NCBI GenBank assembly: GCA_021014945.1
Contig: MU266432.1
Location: 1-64,000, forward strand
Reading direction: 5' to 3'
Length of the DNA stretch: 64,000 nucleotides
Source of the DNA: Leucogyrophana mollusca
Lineage: Eukaryota > Basidiomycota > Agaricomycetes > Boletales
A program made the translations under genes and the position numbers. Position 1 is the first letter of the stretch. Every line of letters starts with the position of its first letter. The notes beneath the pieces were generated by a model. That model was not told the DNA's origin, searched no databases, and saw nothing but the letters and a program-made list of their open reading frames with translations. Of the stretch, positions 35,174 through 46,741 are shown piece after piece.

Positions 35174-36578
35174 ATGTGCGAACAGGTAGAGCCACCAGAG
35201 AGTCCTCGTGACGGCGGACCATCTTTTGCCAGCACTGCCAGTGACGAACTAGAGCACTACACCTGCGACGACCCACCGACGTGCAGACCCTCCCTCCCCC
35301 GCATGAAATCCTGCCTGAAGAACTCGCCGTCCCAATCTGGGACGTCGACGCCCATCGAGAGCGATACCACCTATGAGCTGAAGAAACGTGTTGCGTTCAG
35401 CGAGTCTGGTATGGAGGAGGTATACGAGGCAGACGAGTGGGATCGGACCCCCGCCGACGTCGCACAGCGCCTGTCTTACGAGTGAGTGCCAGTCGTGTGA
35501 CCTCGTGCTGCGTGTGGCTGAGGCTAATACCCGCGCTTGCAGGGACATTCTCGAGCTGAAGCAGATCCAGCGGTCGCTTCCCCGCGCTGAGCAGCCACAC
35601 GACCCGCTCTCATCTCGGCCCCACTCGGTATTCCTCAAGCACGTGCCCATTCCGCTCTTACCGTTTAACCCCACAACCATTTCCGCGTCACCCTCCACAC
35701 CATCACCCACTACGTCACCTTCCCCGCACTCGCCTCCAAGTACTCCTCCAGTCTACGCTTATAAGCCTCCAGCGTTCATACCTCCTCCCCCGCCTCCCCC
35801 ACGCCCAACAACATCGACGCCGTTCTCACCACCGTCAGGCTCGAATCTTCCTCCCCCACGCCGTACATTCCAATTTCTCACCCTCCTCGACGAGACATCT
35901 GCGAATTCAACGCCTCCTCCATCCACACCTTCTACGCCCGTCATTCACCCGACGTCCTCATCCATGTTGTGTCCTCCCGCCTCAGATGCATTGGATACGA
36001 CCTACCCGTCCGACACTGAATCCTCCACCCCCTCACTAACGACCGCCTCCCTCTCACCCGCACCTTCTCTCCCGTCTGACTCACCCGCACCCTCACCTGC
36101 GCCGTCGCCCACCATCTATCACACGCACCATGACGATGACCAAGACGACGACTTTATCCTAAACCTCGATGTCGACGCAGACGTCGACCCCTCTGCACAA
36201 CACGCCAACTACAACCCCTACTTCCCACCCATATCACCTTTCCACGCGAAGTTTCCCTCCCAGCACCGAGCGCCCGTATCATCCTTCCACACACGCTTCC
36301 CCAATACTCACAGTGTGGTAAAGCCAGCTTCCGTGGCTCAAAAGCTCATTCTCGAAGCGGTGCCTTCGCCTGGGCTCCCAGCCCCCTCGCCTCTCGAGCT
36401 ATCCCAGGCATCGCCCCTGGATTTCGAGCAATCCAGAGGGCCCCCGCGGATAAGGATGCCAGTCCTACCATTGATGGATGCAGATGCGTCCTTACCATCG
36501 CCACCGAAGGATGTATCGCTGTTCGCCATCGACCACAGGGAGGTGCTCTCGCCTTCGCTGTCGCGGCGGACCCATTAG
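35174..36578 (+). CDS. proline/serine-rich protein with RVxF motif
   Basis: Uncharacterised 447-aa protein from exons 35174-35481 and 35543-36578 (1344 nt), one GT-AG intron. The N-terminal 120 residues hold the conserved part: MKSCLKNSPSQSGTSTP, then KKRVAFSESGMEEVYEADEWDRTP and SYEDILELKQIQRSLPR. KKRVAF fits the RVxF docking motif for protein phosphatase 1, and the DEWDRTP-DILELK block recurs in fungal hypotheticals as I remember them. The remaining two-thirds is a low-complexity Pro/Ser/Thr tract with a small acidic patch (HDDDQDDDF), likely disordered. A PP1-binding scaffold is the natural guess, but only the motif supports it. The high C content on the plus strand follows from the Pro/Ser/Thr codons. 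Confidence 0.75.
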
Positions 36579-37229
36579 TGGAGGGGATGTGCGTACGAGG
36601 GTGGAAGCGAGGAGTGGGTACACTCACATCAGAGCCTGGTATAAATCTAAGCGGAGAGCGGACAAACGGAGAGGCAGACGTCTATTCATGTCTTCATCCG
36701 CTGGTGGTGGTGATAATGCGGGCTGGTGTGTTGGGGTTCGTGGGTGTGAGCGACAGGTACCCGTCTTTGGGTCCTCTGCCTCTCTCCGAACGGATGCATC
36801 ACCTCGTGGACTGTGGTCTGTGTTTCGTCGCATTTCTCCTACCCATAGCACATCCGCACCCTCACTGGCTCAGCCGCTCGATCTAGTCCACACACGCATT
36901 TATTCTTGTAAATTCACTGTCTATATTTACTTACCTACTTCGACTCCTTTCCATACAAGCACGTATATATTATTTGTGTATTACTATACATACCACCTCC
37001 GCTATTCGGAATCGCTATAGATGCGTTATTAATTTGCTGGACGACGACTTCATCAAGCCGCTGCGACTGTGCAGTAGCTTGGGTTAAAAATAATAAATTT
37101 GGTAAATTTAATTCCGAAGGCGTTTGTTTGATTTTGTTTAGCACGACCTTTGGAATTCAACAAGGATAAACAACTCGTCTGTCCAACCACAACTGATACG
37201 GTCATAGCACGTGATACTTTATAGTCTCC
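36579..37229. other. convergent intergenic region
   Basis: Between the 3' end of the proline-rich gene and the 3' end of the unrecognised minus-strand gene. AT-rich near 36900-37120, fitting 3' UTR and terminator sequence. Nothing else seen. Confidence 0.45.
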
Positions 37230-37933
37230 CTAAGACAGACCCCATAGAAGGAAGACAGTCGTTCCTTCATAATGTTTGGAGAACATCTTCGATAGGGTTT
37301 CTTCATGAATCGCGCGTGCTTCGGTGAGATTGATTTCCAGTATCTTGATTTGAACCTACAAATCGTCCAACAGCTCCGGAGATAGTTGTGCAAAAACCCG
37401 TGTGGGCATTTTCGGTGCATCTTCAAAATTTGGTGGCATTTGCCATGTAGGTGAGCCCTTGAAAAAGCAGTATATGGTTGCTCCCCCTCGTCTGCGAGGA
37501 TGGTACTTCCGACGAGGCCAAAAGGTCGACAGCGAAAAAGCTGTAAGCGAAACCAATGCCGACACCAGGGAGGTGACGGGGACAGACTCAAGAAGAGTCA
37601 CGTACAGATCACCAGGGTGTCATATCATTGCACACGGCGAGGCGTTCGGGATTCTTTGACTCACTAACCTTCACCATATCCATCTGGTGAGATCTTTTCG
37701 ACGAAATATTTCGCGAGTGTCCCCGTGAATGATACCGACCCAGTCTCCTCGCCGCCGTATCGTGCGCCCACCCCCCGGTGAGCCGTAGCGCCTACAGGAC
37801 AGCCACTCACATCCCCTCCAAGAGTCACTGATTGTCCGCACGCCGTCGAAACAAGACCTCCGACGAGCGTTATATTCACATACGACGAAAACTCATACAA
37901 TCCACAAACGACATACACTCGTACACTACCCAT
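37230..37933 (-). CDS. unrecognised gene, membrane segment plus coiled coil (model tentative)
   Basis: Minus-strand pieces look coding but I do not know the protein. An ATG at 37933 opens an 89-codon frame (MGSVRVYVVCGLYEF...VEKISPDGYG). A second piece (about 37390-37620) reads VTLLESVPVTSLVSALVSLTAF, a likely membrane helix, then FWPRRKYHPRRR. A third (from about 37356 down to TAG at 37230) reads VQIKILEINLTEARAIHEETL, helical. The second and third join through GTTTTTGC...TTTGTAG. The first junction has no clean acceptor, so these may be two genes or a worn one. The start lies only 88 bp from the stop of inhibitor copy 3 on the same strand. Confidence 0.35.
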
Positions 37934-38020
37934 GCCCGCTAGTTTCCCATTTCAGGCACCGCATTGCTCGTCTCGGCATAGTATCTACTATCCACTGAGA
38001 CTCCCATTCATTGACTCGGA

Positions 38021-38645
38021 TCAGTCGTCGAGTAACGGCATAATTTTCCAAAGCTCGGTATGAGGGAACTGAGGTGGGATGCTCTTCGTGGAGATGAGAG
38101 GATGAACGGCCACCTGAGCAGGTTATTATGTGAACATCACATGAATCTATGTCAGATTTTTAATGGTCCAGATCCTACCTGCGTCTCGGGCTTGACGTCC
38201 GGAATGACCCACCCACTCTCTCCAGACCCTTTCTCGATGCTGCAACAAATAAGGTCAAGTAAGGTGTACACTTCGAGGACATGTGGCTCACGTGTAGGCA
38301 TCGTGGTTCTCGCGATAGGTGATCTTCCACTCTTCCTTCTTCTCGTCCCTGAGGAAGGCAAAAACGAGGTTGTCGGTCTCAGCAGTGGGTGCACCCCCGT
38401 TCTTGAGGATATAGCGACCGTTGGGCAAAGCCTCGACGATCCACTTCATTAATAATGTAAGCAAGACTAGTCAATAACGTATATTGCCCAAGCACGATAC
38501 CTACACGAGACGGTTTGATGCTCTGGGGGATGACGACGATTCGCTTTGGCAGGAGGCTTTTATCTTCGATTGGAAAGCGGCCAATGGAACCGCTCTCTTG
38601 GGCGAGGTTAACAATATTGTAGTGACCAGTTTCGAGTTTAGCCAT
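38021..38645 (-). CDS. I66 (cospin-like) serine protease inhibitor, copy 3
   Basis: Diverged third paralogue on the opposite strand, 15 kb from the tandem pair. Exons 38505-38645, 38292-38443, 38179-38239 and 38021-38113 total 447 nt (148 aa). The first two exons have the same lengths (141 and 152 nt) as copies 1 and 2 and the introns fall at the same places, so common descent is clear. The loop IGRFPIEDKSLLPKRI is closer to the classic I66 pattern than the GRD-DGS loop of the pair. It continues WIVEALPNGRYILKNGG, EEWKITYRENHDAYT, GWVIPDVKPETQ and ends PPQFPHTELWKI. No signal peptide. All splice sites GT-AG. The different loop suggests a different protease target, an inference. Confidence 0.88.
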
Positions 38646-38708
38646 GCTTGGTGTTGAGGGGGATGTGGTGGGTGGTAACACTGAGGGCTTTGAGCATATT
38701 ACAAGGCC

Positions 38709-38719
38709 ACTTTATACAA
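38709..38719 (-). promoter_or_regulatory. TATA-like element of inhibitor copy 3
   Basis: The minus strand reads TTGTATAAAGTGG about 65 bp upstream of the ATG at 38645, a plausible TATA box. No longer similarity to the promoter block of copies 1 and 2 was apparent by eye. Confidence 0.4.
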
Positions 38720-40198
38720 GGATTGCGCTATAGGCCCGAGTTTGGTTGCCAGTCGCGCCATCGTCACTTCCGTGGCGTATGGAACGCTGCGCGCGAGGAT
38801 ATGGCGGCAGTATCTTCCCTGACATGAAATATGACGTTGAAGGGGACAAATCATGAGCGTCTTCAGGTCGGGTCTCGACCACAGTTCAAGACACAATGGT
38901 ACTAGTACCAAGCACCATGTCAATCAACGGTTTTGGGGTCACTGTTCATAACACACCGTAAGTACAACCATTTCCGCCTCGAACGTCATGGGGTAGGGAC
39001 TCTCCACGGAATTGCCATTCGGAAGGATTGGATCACACTTAGACCATGCCAGCATTCCAAAAGAAAAAAGGTCTCGCCGGGATCGCATACAGATGTTGGG
39101 TAAGCCGTGATCAATGATGCCAGGTGGGGGTTTGACGAGCCTGCAAAAATCTTTCCCGCACTACCCCAGACCTACCTCCTGTTCTCTGTGAAATGCCGTA
39201 TGTCCCCATAAATTGTTCATTGCGCTCTGGAGCGGATGTCCAGTCTGCAAGATGGTGGGACCAACGGCTGTGTGAATAGCGGAATATGGTTCCTATAGGA
39301 GAGTTGTAGCTGTCAGTGTAAACAGAACCCAATAGAACTCTTGATGTACGCTGCAGTCGAGTAAAACCATCCAAGAAGAACGCTCCGAGGCTTACTGCAC
39401 AGTAACGTTCGCCCGTAAACTGATTGAATAGTGTCAGTCTATAGGAGGATTGAACGGAGACCCAGTAAACTAAGAAGGCTCGACGAACCGTCAAAAAAAG
39501 GTTCATCGTCTGTGGCCACACATGGATAAGATATGATGTGGTGATACGTGCCTTGTATGGATTCCTTGGCCCCTATTGCGTAGGTATGGCCGCTTTGCCG
39601 TCATGTGCATGTGTATTAGAGACTACTCAGCTTGGATTTTGGCATGATCTCATGGTATCGATGTCTCAAGTCGTGAGACTGCAACTCGATCTAGCCCCGT
39701 CTATGCCATGCTGAGAGGTCGCCGTCCATTCCTCTGTCTCCCTGAGATTGGCCAAAGAGCTGATAGGAGCAGAGCGACCGAACAAGTTCTTGCGATTTGA
39801 CGCCAGTTCATATCCTGCGCAACCGGAGTAAAATGCAAACCAAAGTAGATGGCACAGTTGATACGTTGCGATCCGACTCGGAAGTCAGATAGATATAAAA
39901 TCTTGCTCAGAGTCATAGACTCAGAATACGTGGCCGAAAATGCACAAGCGCCGGTGACATCGAGCTAGGGGAAAGCTCGGTGTTAGTATTGGTGCGTCGG
40001 TTTTTGATTCGGCTTGACCTCAAGTAATGCCTTGCTGAATGCTTGGAGACTGACGCTCCCTTGGTCTGTGTGCTAAAGCACTACCGACCAACCATCAAAC
40101 TCCATGTCGGATGGGTGAATCTCCTGAGCGATGGAGCTGACCGCAGGGCGCGGGGTGGCAGTGTAAAATACACAATGCGAGAAGCAAGACCAATCGGG
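38720..40198. other. intergenic, one long unassigned minus frame
   Basis: A 136-codon minus frame at 39111-39521 (GERYCAVSLGAFFLDGFTR, RYSHSRWSHHLADW) has reasonable composition but I cannot place it or extend it with convincing introns. The rest shows nothing. Confidence 0.3.
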
Positions 40199-40519
40199 TT
40201 ACCAGCGTGTGGTTGGGGGGGATACATCTAAAAGTTCAGTCACCTCGAAAAGGTCCTTAAAACTTTTCAGGATCCTCTTGTTGGTATAAACTCGGGCCAA
40301 GTGGAAAACAGCCGGTTTGGGTAGCGCTTCAGCCAGTGACGATGTCCCCTTAGTAGTCGTAAAGGCCTCAAGTCCGAGCTCGCCAACGTATTTTGCAGTT
40401 GTAGAATCAAGACCGTTGGAGGATTTCAAGTTGTCCTTTACGACATCTCGCCTTTTACGAAATGACCAGGGCAGAATCTGGGGCAGTGTCATGGTGTATC
40501 CTTCGATCCACCACTCGGA
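40199..40519 (-). CDS. possible 3' exon of an unrecognised gene
   Basis: The open minus frame reads WWIEGYTMTLPQILPWSFRKRRDVV, then LPKPAVFHLARVYTNKRIL and ends DVSPPTTRW with TAA at 40199. The composition looks like real protein. The frame runs on upstream to 40702, overlapping the first two exons of the POL3-like locus on the other strand, so only the 3' part is offered. No family recognised; its 5' exons are not found. Confidence 0.3.
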   Translation of the reverse strand, partial: SEWWIEGYTMTLPQILPWSFRKRRDVVKDNLKSSNGLDSTTAKYVGELGLEAFTTTKGTSSLAEALPKPAVFHLARVYTNKRILKSFKDLFEVTELLDVSPPTTRW

Positions 40520-40520
40520 C

Positions 40521-43461
40521 ATGGAGTCTGACCAGGCCCAGGCTGGTCCTAGCCATTCGACAAGAGTGATACAGCCACTAACAAGGACACGGTCAGTTCT
40601 GCTGGAGTGCTTTCCGCACACTTTACATGGCTGACATCTTGCTTGACCAGCACTGAGCCTGATGTCGAGCCTGCACCTGCAGCAAAAAGACAGAAAATCC
40701 AACCATCGAAATCATTTGCAGATGTACTCGTGTCACTTAACGATGTTGGCGAGTTATGCGGCTTGATATGTGGTAAAAACGTGCTCAACGCCCGTGGTTT
40801 AAAGTTGCGGAGCGCGGCGCCTACTTCTGGGGCCGGCCAATTCTTCCTCAAATCAACGAAGAAAGAGATGTCATCAGTAAGCCCGGACCTTTCTACTCTT
40901 ACTTTCCACCTACTCAATACTTCTGCTGGCCCAGTTTTTCAGCAAATCGAGGTTGAAGAGGTAGGGGATGGCAGCACAGCGGCCCTCCGAATGTTCGGGG
41001 TGACGGAGGTGCAACCACACCTTGTTTCTGAGCACTTTCACCAACTTGACTCGCGGTTTTCAGAAGGGCCATAGCGTCCTTGCACACATAAATGACTTTT
41101 CTCCTTATTTCTACGTCAGCGCCCCCAGTGGTTTAGACATCTCTGACATTGGTGGACTCGTTGACCATCTTAACGTGGGTCCACCCTTTGACGAATATTT
41201 GTCAACGTAAATCTGGTACTTAGGTACTTTCACAGACTCAAGCGAGGGGGAATTGTGTGCAACATATCGAGATGGTATATAAGCGGAATCTGTGGGGCTA
41301 CCGAGGCGAGGATCCGACAGCCTTCCTCAAGATCACGGTATCGAACCCGAAATCACTCACGCAAATCCGAGATGAGCAGCTCTCACATTGCTATAACGCA
41401 CATGCTAATAATTCTCTCCTTGTGATTACGCATATTTGAGACAGGAAAATGCTCGTTCAAGGGTTTGTACCCGCCGGGTCAGGCCATCCTCACATTTGAA
41501 AGCAATATTGCGTATCCCCTGCGATTCATGACAGACACAAAGGCGCGCCACTGGTTATTCTCTGACTATTAACTCACTCACCTCGTTTTTAGGTGGTCGG
41601 TATGAATTGGATTGAAGTCCCCGCCGGGAACTATAAACTCGTTCCTGCAGAGAGGAAGCTGTCCACATGCCAGATCGAGATGAGTATGAGGTCAGTGCAC
41701 CAAGTCCTTTCACCGGGCTGGAGTTCACTCGCACACCAGATGGGATGCTTTCGTTTCCCATGCACCTGAAGGAGACTGGTCAAAGGTTGCCCCTCTACGT
41801 ATATTAAGTTTCGACATCGAGTGTATCGTTCGTAGGGATATCTTCCCGCAACCCCAGTTCGATCCCATTATCCAGATAGCCAACATGGTTACCCGTCAAG
41901 GTACCTTTCGTTAATCTATTTTCTAGCCACTGCTTATACTAGATTAAAAGGAGAACAGTCACCTTTCATTCGTAACGTATTTGCGCTACGGGGTTGCTCA
42001 CCCATCGTAGGTGCGCACGTACTCTCGTTCAAAAACGAAGTACAGATGCTGCAAGCTTGGCGCAACTTCGTTGAAGAGGTCGATCCCGATATCGTCATTG
42101 GATACAACACCGCCAGGTTCGATATCCCGTACCTCCTCGATCGCGCGCAGTGGGTTGGAGCAACACGGTTTTCATTCCTAGGTCGGATTAAGAGTACGAT
42201 CCACACTTTGGCCAATTTTGGCCGAGCTTTGACCCCCCCCCATAGATTTGAAGGCGCAGACAAAAGATGTACACTTCTCAGCGAAAGCTCCTACTAGAGG
42301 TTGCTTCAAAGAGACCGTAATTGAAGGGCGGCTACAGGTCGATGTCATCCAGTACTTGCAACGAGAGTACAATCTGCGTAATGGGTACAAACTCAATGTT
42401 GTTGCTAAGCTCTTCCTTGATGAGAAAAAGGAAGACGTCGAAATTTCTCAAATAACGCAGCTGCAGAATGGAACACCAGACGACCGACGTACACTCGCTG
42501 TTTACTGTTTGAAGGTCAGTCATCGGCTTTGGTATTGGGCTCGGCGACACTGACAATAGTATATCATAGGATGCATACTTGCCGCAGAGGCTGTTGGACA
42601 AATTGATGGGCATTGTGCATTATATCGAGTTGGCTCGTGTGACAGGCGTACCATTCAACTACCTCCTGTCCCGCGGTCAATCTATCAGGGTGTTCTCGCT
42701 GCTTATCCGGAAAGCGAACGAGAAAGGCTATGTTCTCCCTGCTTTTGCAGACAGAGGTATGTCATCTCGCCAATACTTTGAGCAAGCAACTAAAAGAAGC
42801 AAATCGTTGGATTATCAGGGTCGGATAGGCAGTACGAGGCTCACTATGACTTGCCTACCGCCATTTGCGATTCCAATCCGTCGATCATGTTAGCGCACAA
42901 CTTGTGCTATGCCACCCTACTCAATCAAGCAACCATAGACGCTTTGCACCTGGTCAAAGACGTGGACTATACCGAGACTCCAAGAAATGGCAAGCGCGAC
43001 TCCACTGACTAGACTTTTGAACCTGACACAATACGCAATATGTTTTGCAGGTTTCTTCGTCACGAGTTCCAGGCGGAAAGGCCTCATTCCTTCTATGCTA
43101 GAAGACTTAATGTCGGCGCATGAACGAGTGAAAACTGATCTGACAGAAAACCCGGACCAAGTCAGGCGTACCATGCTGGAGGGTCGCCAGCTTGCTCTGA
43201 AAGTAGGTATCATCGTTATTCCTCTCGGCTTACCGCTGTTAATGCTTGGTCGTGTTTCAGGTTAGCATCAACTCCTTTTATGCATTTACCAAGTCGACCA
43301 TCGGAAAATTATACTGCCCTGATATCTCGATCAGTGTGGCGTCTTACTATTTGCAGATGACCAAGGAAGTAAACCAGGTTTGTTTTCAAGTATGTTCCCC
43401 TCATGGAACTAAGTACGAGCTTCTCCGCGCCTCCCAGAAAGCCCGTGCTGCGCCAGCCTGA
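40521..43461 (+). pseudogene. POL3: decayed DNA polymerase delta catalytic subunit
   Basis: Copy of the replicative polymerase/exonuclease subunit. The ATG at 40521 and exons 40521-40591, 40651-41008 and 41064-41174 keep frame: KRQKI basic tract, GPVFQQIEVEE, ALRMFGVTE, SVLAHINDFSPYFYV. Then KRNLWGYRGEDPTAFLKIT, FESNIAYPLRFMTDTK, VVGMNWIEVPAG. Exonuclease motifs are all present: SFDIEC (Exo I), IGYNTARFDIPYLLDRA (Exo II) and YCLK|DAYLPQRLL (Exo III). The polymerase part is broken: the motif A region reads [14 protein letters not shown] instead of a DxxSLYPSIM form, and about ten preceding residues are missing. Motif B reads KVSINSFYAF with the Gly lost. The gene then stops at 43461, before the YGDTDS motif and the C-terminal cysteine modules. 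One donor reads CGAG|ATGAGC (41372). Two others are GC (41543 and the intron ending before GFFVTSSRRKGL). A functional POL3 must lie elsewhere. Confidence 0.8.
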
Positions 43462-43854
43462 ATGACTACGATCGCTGCTGATCTTGTTGGTCTGTTGGTG
43501 CCTGTGATGGATGGATCTATGGATGTAAGTAGTAATGTATTTCCAAGTTTCCAAATGGATGGCACGATAAAAACAAAGCCGACCTTGTGCTCCGGCTACC
43601 TATAATGCAAAGTGTGTCTACATACCAGGGAGGCACAAATACAAAACGGTGATGCTATGTTACAACATCCGTATTCTATACATTTTCAAAATTTTTCAAA
43701 ACCAACACATTCCATTGAAAAGCAAGAGAAGCAGGAGTCGCCCCAGGTACTCTATTGACGCGAGTCATGCCCCTGGACCATCGCTATCGACTCGCAGGTC
43801 AACTTTTGACCTTATCAGCCGCCTCGCTTTCAGCCTCCAATATCTTTCGAGAGA
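43462..43854. other. convergent spacer
   Basis: Between the 3' ends of the POL3-like locus and the MFS gene. AT-rich near 43660-43710. Nothing else seen. Confidence 0.4.
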
Positions 43855-46161
43855 TCACACTCCTTTGCCGAATCTTTGCGCCAAAGAAGAAAAGCACCTA
43901 CAAACCCGGACGCCCGAGCGAACATCGCGATCAAACATTTTAATCTGTTAACAAATAGAGCGAAAAGGTACACACATATGGAATAGGTACCAATCCAACC
44001 GCCAGCAACGCAAAGAGCGTGGTAGCCCATTTATATGTGAGGCGCGAGAACATCTGGTCTGTGAAGAGCGGGAAGGTGAACGACGATAGGTTTCCTGCAC
44101 AGAGAAATACAGGTTTTAGTGTATATATCGTTTCATAATATTAAGCCCATAGTACTCACGACAGAGACTTTGCCCAGCCAACGCCGACGATGCATATGGG
44201 CCATAACTATCGCAGCATAAATCCATGTCCATCGAAAATAGCTAGTGGTGAACGGTGAACATACCAATCCGCAAGGTACAGAAAAACAACCATGTAAATG
44301 ATAAATGCACCAGACATGAACACCTGCAAAGGAGTTACACACGATAACAAGTCCAGAAAGATAAAGCTCACCGTAAGTCCTACCATAGGGGCTATCCAAT
44401 GGACGTTCGGCGATGCCGTCCAGGAATAGATGAACATCCCAATAGGCAGAAGCAGCGCTGCGACGCAAGGGAGGTACAACCGAGCTTCCTGTGCTTTTCT
44501 TGCGTAGTGTTTCCTTTGTATGGCCAAATTAACAAATTTACCAAAGGGGCCAACTGATCACCCCAATCTTACCGATACATGGCTTCCTGCCAATAGGTGT
44601 TCGCAATAAAACCAATGAAGCTCCCCAACCTGTTTCGTTCCTGATACATCAGACGTGCGGTATGTGGTTGTCAGTCAAATGACTTACATTAGCGTCACGA
44701 AGATCGTTCCGGTTTCCCCAACATCGAAACCATAGAGTGACTCAAATTCTGGCGATATGGACCTGTAGTAGATATCTATGAGTACAGAATTTCAAAGACA
44801 CCAGGATGTGTGCATGCTTGCGCACTCCACCAAACAGAAAACGACACCCCAGGTAAAGCCGATCCAGACCTAACGAACCATAACATTGATGGTCAAGTAA
44901 GCTATGGGTTAGTAAGCAAGAGACAAAGATATGTGCTTACACTAAAACTCTGCACTGTAGGTTCCGTTATAAGCATCCCTTAGACATCCGTAAGCTTCCC
45001 CAGTTTCCCATGTCCAAAGTCAGGATACTAGCGATGACTCACAGATAGGCCGCGTCGAAGATATTTTCATCATCGTCCACAAACTCTGTTTCTCGATCTC
45101 TGCCTTTGCGCGATACCTCTCATCCCCCGTGTCCCTGCGCAGCTTGCGTGCCATACGCGACAGTATGATTGACGAGCGAGTTTCTTTCATGAACAGGAGC
45201 ACAGAGATGAAATACGCCCCTGTGAAACTACACTAAACAATCAGTGCCGAAAGAGACTGAGAATTTGGCATTGCTGACATGACATGAACCCACTGGATCC
45301 ATCGCCAGCCGAGGCGCGAGTCCGCCTCGATCCACCCAGCTATCACAGGTCCAAGTCCTGTAGAGGCCACTGCCACCAGAGCAAAGAGGGACATTGGGAG
45401 ACCGCGTCTTTGAATGGAATATCAGACTAATGGGCGCTAACGGGTTCGTGGCCAACGGTACTCACTCGTATGGCTGCCATATATCTGCAACAGAACCACC
45501 TACTAACGTCGCCCCTGTAGACCCAAATGCGCCGCCCAAAGCACGTGCTACGAGGACTGTTTGAATATTCGGCGCCCTAGCATACGTAGGACCCTCAGCA
45601 TTCCTCTAAAGAGGGCCCAGGGATGAAAACGAAGCTCACAGTGCGATCATCATTTCTGTAAGCATGAAGCAGAACGAAGAAACAATATATAAAGGCGTCC
45701 GACCGAATTCCTCGCTGAACGACGAGGTGAATAGAGGTACGATGCCAAATCCAAGGGCATATAAGCTGAGCCCGACAGTCGCCTGAAACTCAGTAGCATT
45801 CAAGTCCTGCATCATTGACTGGTAGCCCATAGCATACGAATCCGAGGCGGACCCTAGAGAGGAGCAGATGTTTACATTGAGTCTTCAAAGTCGTGCTATA
45901 AGGAGACGGGAGGGCACACCAACAATCCCAGTGAAAGCGCAGGCGGTAATGGTGATAACCCATTTTCTGAAACGGGAAAAGTTGGCCGGGTCGCGACCAT
46001 CTCTCTCTGCGAACTCGACCTGCCACTGCTGATCAGCATACTGGGCTCAGAAGACGTGCAGCACATGGGCCACGAACATAGAATGACTCGTCGACTTGGA
46101 TGGTGGGCGAGGGTGAGAATTTCTCATTGCCGATATCGTCGTTTGGGACTTCGTCAGGCAT
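43855..46161 (-). CDS. MFS transporter, DHA1 (drug/polyamine H+ antiporter) type
   Basis: Twelve-helix plasma-membrane carrier of the fungal DHA1 group that includes polyamine and multidrug exporters. Start MPDEVPNDDIGN at 46161. Early exons are 46078-46161, 45920-46019, 45640-45853, 45466-45576, 45284-45407 and 45043-45232. Sequence in order: DPANFSRFRKWVI, YAMGYQSMMQDL...VGLSLYALGFGI (TM2), SEEFGRTPLYI (A-loop, the GRR/GR-type MFS signature), VLVARALGGAFGSTGATLVGGSVADIW, RGLPMSLFALVAVASTGLGPVIAGWIEADSRLGWRWIQW, and FMKETRSSIILSRMARKLRRDTGDERY at the central loop. Later exons give TEPTVQSF-, FIYSWTASPNVHWIAP and SFTFPLFTDQMFSRLTYKWATTLFALLAVGL. The C-terminus is uncertain: a GTGTGT...AACAG intron gives a stop at 43855, while read-through stops near 43940. 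Substrate unknown. Confidence 0.85.
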
Positions 46162-46741
46162 CGCGCGGACAGGGACTTGGTTGGACACCTATGCTGAAAC
46201 AAGTACGAGCCAGGCCGAGCGTCTTAAAGCCTTTCCCGTAGACATTCCTATACGCCATTCTGATAAAGTTTCACACTGCGAAGGTCAAGATAGTCACGAG
46301 CAACTAAGCAGGGCTTCAAGTTCAACCTGGAATATAAATAGCCTTCTTGGACTCGTCGGCCGAATCAAATCGATGACATAGTATGCGCTGGGGAAGATCG
46401 CTGCTCGATGCGGCGGCGTTGAGCTCGGTGTGGACGACTGTGGCAATAACAAAACGATCCTGTAACGATGGCTGGAGCAAAGTGATCTCGAAGCCGAGGT
46501 GCAGCCAGGCTAGTTGCAATTTCCCGAATAAGCAGGTAGTATTCGCGGCTGCTGGTTGGGTGCAGTGCGGGAACTTGGAAGCTTCTTGTGAAGTCATCCA
46601 GTTGCACATCTGTGTGACATACAACTGTACACCGTTTTACAAGCGATCAAAAACACCAGATTTTGATATAGTATTACAGCGTGGGGCACAGATACAATCC
46701 TGGAGCCCCTACGATAGATCCTTTTCGATATGAGAATATTC
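46162..46741. other. intergenic, MFS promoter side
   Basis: Lies between the ARG1 stop and the MFS start on the same strand. Frames of 80-116 codons here have no recognisable content. Confidence 0.4.

Noticed and set aside
35249..35944. Gly/Val-rich minus-strand frames
   Set aside because: Reverse complement of the Pro/Ser/Thr tract of the gene at 35174-36578.
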